Made by a program: the position numbers and the translations under genes | In this document: in pieces, positions 59,146 to 64,000 of the stretch | Position numbering within the stretch: position 1 is the first letter of the stretch | How the letters are laid out: each line of letters opens with the position of its first letter | Notes under the pieces: generated by a model | What the model was told of the DNA's origin: nothing | The model's input: the letters and a program-made list of their open reading frames with translations, nothing else | The model's database searches: none | DNA from: Kudoa neothunni | Lineage: Eukaryota > Cnidaria | Length of the DNA stretch: 64,000 bases | Direction of reading: 5' to 3' | Assembly (NCBI GenBank): GCA_964304625.1 | Contig: OZ199838.1 | Coordinates: 16,926,001 to 16,990,000, forward strand

Positions 59146-60763
59146 AGCGCGTTAGTATCAAATGTTTGAATTTTTGTAGTCTACCAATATTATATAAATT
59201 ATTTAAATCAAATGGCATAAGAATCGGGAATTCATGAGTGCACGAACACGTTAAAATTTTAGAATGGGATTTTCCATCATTATCATCCACTTTTATATGA
59301 ATTGTTAATAAGATGCTAAATACATTGTAGAAATATTTAATACGAATCAATAGATGATTGTTACTGTAACAAATGGATTACAATCGTTATAATCCGCATG
59401 CTACGGACACTGTCATGACTATTCATAAAGATTATTCAGGTACTAATAATATTAGATAATGTCGATCATAGATGTGGTTATCAATCCCCGAATGATTCAT
59501 TACATTCTCTTACCTATAATTCATGAAATAAACAACATTCATTAAGTGAATTGTGTTTTGGTGAATTTATATATATTGACCATGATAGCTAATAGTTTTA
59601 TGAGGTCTATTAAGGCCACCTGAATGATAGCGCAAAATTGGTGACTCGATTTTATTTATATTATTGTCTCCTCTTGAATACAATAGTATACATAGATATA
59701 TAATATAATTGAAAAACAGAATTTAAGTCAAAAAACCATTAGTTTTATTAAAATTATTTGTCATTTTTATCCAAGAGAGATTTGTTGAAAGAATTAAAAT
59801 GTATATTTCTCTAACATTGCAAACATGATCTATCATTTTTTGTCAACATTGAATGAGGTTTTGTTCCCTACAATAAATGAATGAGGCATTTTAAGAAAGT
59901 GATTTTTAGAATAATTTTAACAATTTCTGGATGTCGTTAAAATTGAATATAATGGACATTAACGCTTTATAATGACGGATTATATACCTATTAGGGGGTT
60001 AATCCTGATGTATTTTATTATTTTATCGATTTATGAAACACTTATAGTATTTTGTTTAATTGTGTTAGTCGATGAGCATATTTAATACGTTTTTTATACA
60101 TTTGCCAACGAAAAATCACGTGATTGATATAATGGGAATTTCTTAACAGTTTTACATTCTTTTTTTTCGTTAAAAAAATATAATATTTTTGATTTAATTA
60201 CAAAATCATAATTATTTTTCGAATAAGTAATTTTATCACATTGATATTATTTATTTTATTGATGGGCATTCATTTGCACGTCGGACATGCGAAAAATCGG
60301 TCATTAACTTCATTCATAAATAGATACATCGAATTTTTTATAAGTAAAAATTAAAACTATTAAAAAAAGTAAAAAATTTGTTGAAACGATTAAATTATAA
60401 TATAACAAGTTAAGAAATTTTTAACCTAATTTTAACAAAAATCGAGTCTATTTTGATGTATTTTTCAATTTAACAGCCAATATGTATAAAAATATACATT
60501 TAATAAATCGATTTATATAGGTTTTTATTACTTTTAGAAGTATTGCTCCACAAATAATTGTGTACTATTGGATATTTATTCATTTTAAACAGTGGAAATA
60601 CAATTGAGATTCATGCCATACATTTGTTATAATTATAATTCAATTAATTGATATAATCCATATACACTGATTATATCGAAGTTGGGATGAGATTAGTAAT
60701 TATCGTTATCTTTGTTATAATAACCTATTTTGACACAAGTATAAGAACAAATTGGCAGTAGTC
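59146..60763. other. Intergenic upstream of the giant coiled-coil gene
   Basis: AT-rich. No exon or element recognised. Presumably includes the promoter of the downstream gene. Confidence 0.5.
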
Positions 60764-63700
60764 ATGGTTTTGATGAAAAATATCTCAAGATATTTGTTTG
60801 GTAACGTTAGTTGTTCATTTTCCTTCAATGATTGTTTTTCCTAGTTTTTGTAATCTTAATTACAATAAAAGATATTCCTGGTGCTCACCTAGCACATAGC
60901 ATATGCGATCAATATGACGAAAGGAGGACAAATTATTTACAAACACACAAGGAACTTTCTGATCTAAATACAAATTATGCGACAACAATAGAAATAGCTG
61001 AACCATTGATACAAAATTTAGAATCTAACAGCGCAGAATATCCTCGCGAGAAAATCGACTCAATGTTAAGTTTGAAATATGCCAATATTAAATTGGGAAT
61101 ATATCCAATATACGAGATAGATCCATTTGAACAACTGGGTATAAATTTGTTGACAACCGGACGTCCCACGTTCCTCAAGATTCAAAGGGCTGGTATATGC
61201 TATTCAAGTTTATTGAGCGCAAAAAGCTTTATGTTTTTGTTAAAATCCGCAAATAAGGAAACTAATGATTTCTTAAAGTCAACAAACGAAACTCATATAA
61301 ATGTATTGAAAAATGATAAAAGCAAATGTAATGCAGCAACTACCAGAGACGAATTTTCAAAATATGTCACATATATGGATGATAACAAATCTAAAATCGC
61401 CAAGCATTTTGAAGAGCTAAAAAAATATAAAACGAAACTGTACAGTTGCAATTATGATCCTTTGGAAAAGATTATAAACCTAAAACCGATCAAAGATAGT
61501 TTTATTGATCCTTTCTATCAAGCCATGTTTAAGGAAATGATACCTTATTTTAAAGGACTCAAAGCCAAACTGGAAAATATTGTGAACACTTTCGATGCGT
61601 ACAAACAATATGTAAAAAATTTTGATAGTCATGAAAATACAATAAAAAACATGAAATTTTCTGATTATCATGTTAACAAAAACGACGTAGAAGCACAAAC
61701 TCTGCTTAGAAATACAGAAGCTTTGTTCAGCTCCACTAATGGGTATTTGTCTTCGGAACTACGGAGTACATTGGCGACAAAAATCAGCGATTTACGTCGA
61801 CAATTGGCTTTAGCTGAAACGCAGAATAATTCGATTGTTACATATGAGGAAAAAATAAAAAGAATTACTAACAACATAATTGAGTTGAAAAAAATTATTC
61901 CAAGCGTTATTCAAGAATTAGAACCGGTAAAAAAACAAGCGGCAGAATTCATACCTAGAATTGATAAACAGCAATCAACCATGGACATCAAAGACTATGT
62001 TTTTGAACGCAAAGAGTTGGACTCGGAGATATACGACTTTTTACAGGTTAATGAAAAATTGCTTACTGAGTGTTTAGTAGTGAAAAATGAAAAGATCGAT
62101 AGATTGATCTCGGAGATCAGCAGCAGTATGTCAGAACTCGAATCAATCGATACTCATCAGTTGTCTACAACACAGGGGAGTTATGCTTCAAAATATGAAC
62201 AAATTAAATCCGTCGTTGACAAATTAAGTAAGACTGATATTCCTGCTTATGAGGAAAAATTGAAAAAAGAACATATGGACCAACTTGACGTTGAAAATCA
62301 ATTTATTAAATTAACGCAAATGGGCGAGAAGAAACAGAGCTTGTTGGCCACCCTGACTTCTAAAGAAGCTAGCCTCGATGCTGATTTACTCACCACACTA
62401 ACTAGGGATTTAACTACCGCTAGTGACAAATTAAACAAAGTAACGGTCAATAATAACAACTTCCAAAGACTTCTAACATCACAAAAATCTATGCTGCTTT
62501 CGCCCAATGGAGAGAAACTGCACAAAATTTTCTCGACCCATGTCGATAAATCCATGGATGAAATCAACTCAACACTTGCTAAGATTATTGAATTGCAAGC
62601 AAAAATCAATAATATTAAAGAAAATATTGACACCAACCGCAATGGTTTAAATCAGTTTGATCAAATAAAACTAAAAATTAGCAGTGATCATGCAGCAATT
62701 CAAAGTGCCAAAACAGAACTATCAAAGCATCTTGGTAAACGATACAAAGAATTTAAATCTTTGTTTGATAGAAATACCAATACTGTAAATTTGAACATTG
62801 CCGATGAAATTTCAGAGGTTAATACATCAATTGATGGTTACAAAAATGCTGTTGACTCCATAGAAAAGAGTATTGATGAAATTAATGGCGAATTAAACGA
62901 TTTAAGGTCTGCAGTTAATATCGCTGTAAAAAAAACTAGCAATATTGAAAGCACACATTCAGGTATGGTTGAATCCCTCACTCTTGGTTTGAAAACAGTC
63001 AAAAGCTTGGATGATGCTAAATATACACAATTGAAAAAGAAACTTAGTGAAAAATTAGACGAATATAAGAAAGAATTTAAACAACAAAATGATAACCAAA
63101 CTAATGAAAAAAGTCACTATTCAACATCGGTCACTAATGCTGAAAATTTGATTAAGAGAATCCAAGACATTAATGAGAATAAGCAGTTGAAAGAGCTTAT
63201 CGAGGATGAATTGTCAGTGGAAAATAACCTCGGCAGCATAAAACAGTTAATCGACGCACATGGACAATTGGTTTCAACTGGTGAATCTAATCTGTATAAG
63301 CTTGAAAATGATTATATTAAACATTCGACCAGTTATGATGAAGAAAAAAAGACTTATGATAAAAATTATAAAGCTATTCAAGATCTTCTAAATGCTTATG
63401 ATAAATATGAAAACGACGATTCGCACTTCTTAAACGATTCATTGGTCAACGACTTATTGAATGTTAAATCAGAACTGGAACAAAAATATAAACAATCTGA
63501 ATCATCAACTGATTCAATGAACCACCACTTGGCTGATTTAAATAATATAGACAACACATTGGATAAAAACACTAGTCAACAAATTCAAAGTGTTAAAGAC
63601 GAAATGCGACGTGTTAATGGATTAAAAGAATCCATTAGAAATTATTTTTCAAGGCTTCAGTCACTAAAACAAATTGTCGATAAAATTAACGAGGCAAAAG

Positions 63701-64000
63701 TAAAGCTTGGGGAAAAGAGAGAATTACTTGTTAGTTTCCAAGGATCATTGGAATCACAAAATACCCAAAACGAACAAATTATTTCTTCCAATGAACAAAA
63801 AATTAAAACATCTTTTGAAACAGAAAATGAATCTCTTAAGGCTGCAAAAGTTGAAATCGAAAAAACATTCGTTAAATACGATGAGCTTCACAAAGAATTG
63901 AAAAATAAAGCAGATAAGGAAGGAACTGATGTTAACTCTCATTTGGATGAAGAGTATATAAACCTTGTAGCGAAGAAAAATGAAATTGATCGTAATATTG
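60764..64000 (+). CDS. Giant secreted coiled-coil protein, runs off the window
   Basis: Exon 1 60764-60800 and exon 2 from 60845, with a 44-nt GT..AG intron, in phase. The splice assembles an N-terminal signal peptide (MVLMKNISRYLFVFVILITI), which neither exon has alone. Exon 2 is open to the edge, giving 1064 codons so far. A short N-terminal region of about 140 residues has three cysteines (ICDQYD, GICYSS, SKCNAA) and a glycine- and proline-containing stretch. A fourth and fifth cysteine are YSCNYD and LTECLV. Then follow more than 850 residues rich in Lys, Glu, Asn, Ser and Leu with heptad-like spacing and no proline-rich or globular interruption, typical of long coiled coils. There is no transmembrane segment within the window. 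I do not recognise the family. It resembles in style, not in sequence, secreted or surface rod proteins of parasites. Confidence 0.8.

Noticed and set aside
62298-62642. Minus-strand hydrophobic ORF of 114 codons that could look like a membrane protein
   Set aside because: Antisense to the long coiled-coil frame; hydrophobicity is the usual mirror of Lys/Glu/Asn-rich codons.
1-64000. rRNA, ordinary tRNA genes, CRISPR arrays or bacterial operons
   Set aside because: None seen. The spliced genes and transposon types are eukaryotic.

Overview
The window is AT-rich eukaryotic nuclear DNA with the standard genetic code (TAA, TAG and TGA all end well-supported genes). Host genes are broken up by very small introns, mostly 35-55 nt, and large stretches hold old DNA transposons. 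Animal-like housekeeping genes, a multi-Kunitz secreted protein family and Merlin, piggyBac, pogo/Tigger, Tc1 and Mutator-type transposons together suggest a reduced parasitic animal. A myxozoan cnidarian is my best guess; this is an inference, not proof.

Layout. 0.3-2.0 kb: DNA polymerase delta small subunit (9 exons). 4.8-6.6 kb: a head-to-head pair, a ribosomal-L1-domain protein (RSL1D1-like, minus) and an intronless ARF GTPase (plus). 9.5-10.0 kb: a small unknown gene, followed 34 bp beyond its start codon by a piggyBac element with TTAA flanks (10.07-12.43 kb). 13.5-14.5 kb: elongation factor 1-beta (7 exons, minus). 15.2-17.6 kb: a second, unrelated piggyBac. 17.6-29.7 kb: mostly transposon remains (Merlin, pogo, Merlin, piggyBac fragment, Mutator-like).

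29.9-31.3 kb and 40.9-42.4 kb hold two six-exon genes for secreted proteins with five Kunitz-type domains, as an inverted pair. Between them lie Tc1-like, Tigger and Merlin remnants, a small TAF11-like gene and gankyrin (PSMD10). 46.8-53.4 kb is a large Mutator-like copy with a Tigger nested in it. 56.4-59.1 kb is a Merlin transposon with long, well-preserved inverted repeats. From 60.8 kb to the right edge runs a gene for a secreted, almost wholly helical coiled-coil protein; at least 1064 codons are present and the end is outside the window.

The housekeeping genes serve replication (POLD2), ribosome assembly and translation (RSL1D1, EEF1B), vesicle traffic (ARF) and proteasome assembly (PSMD10). 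They do not form one pathway. The two Kunitz genes and the giant secreted coiled-coil protein look like parasite or surface/secretory specialisations and are the most unusual content.
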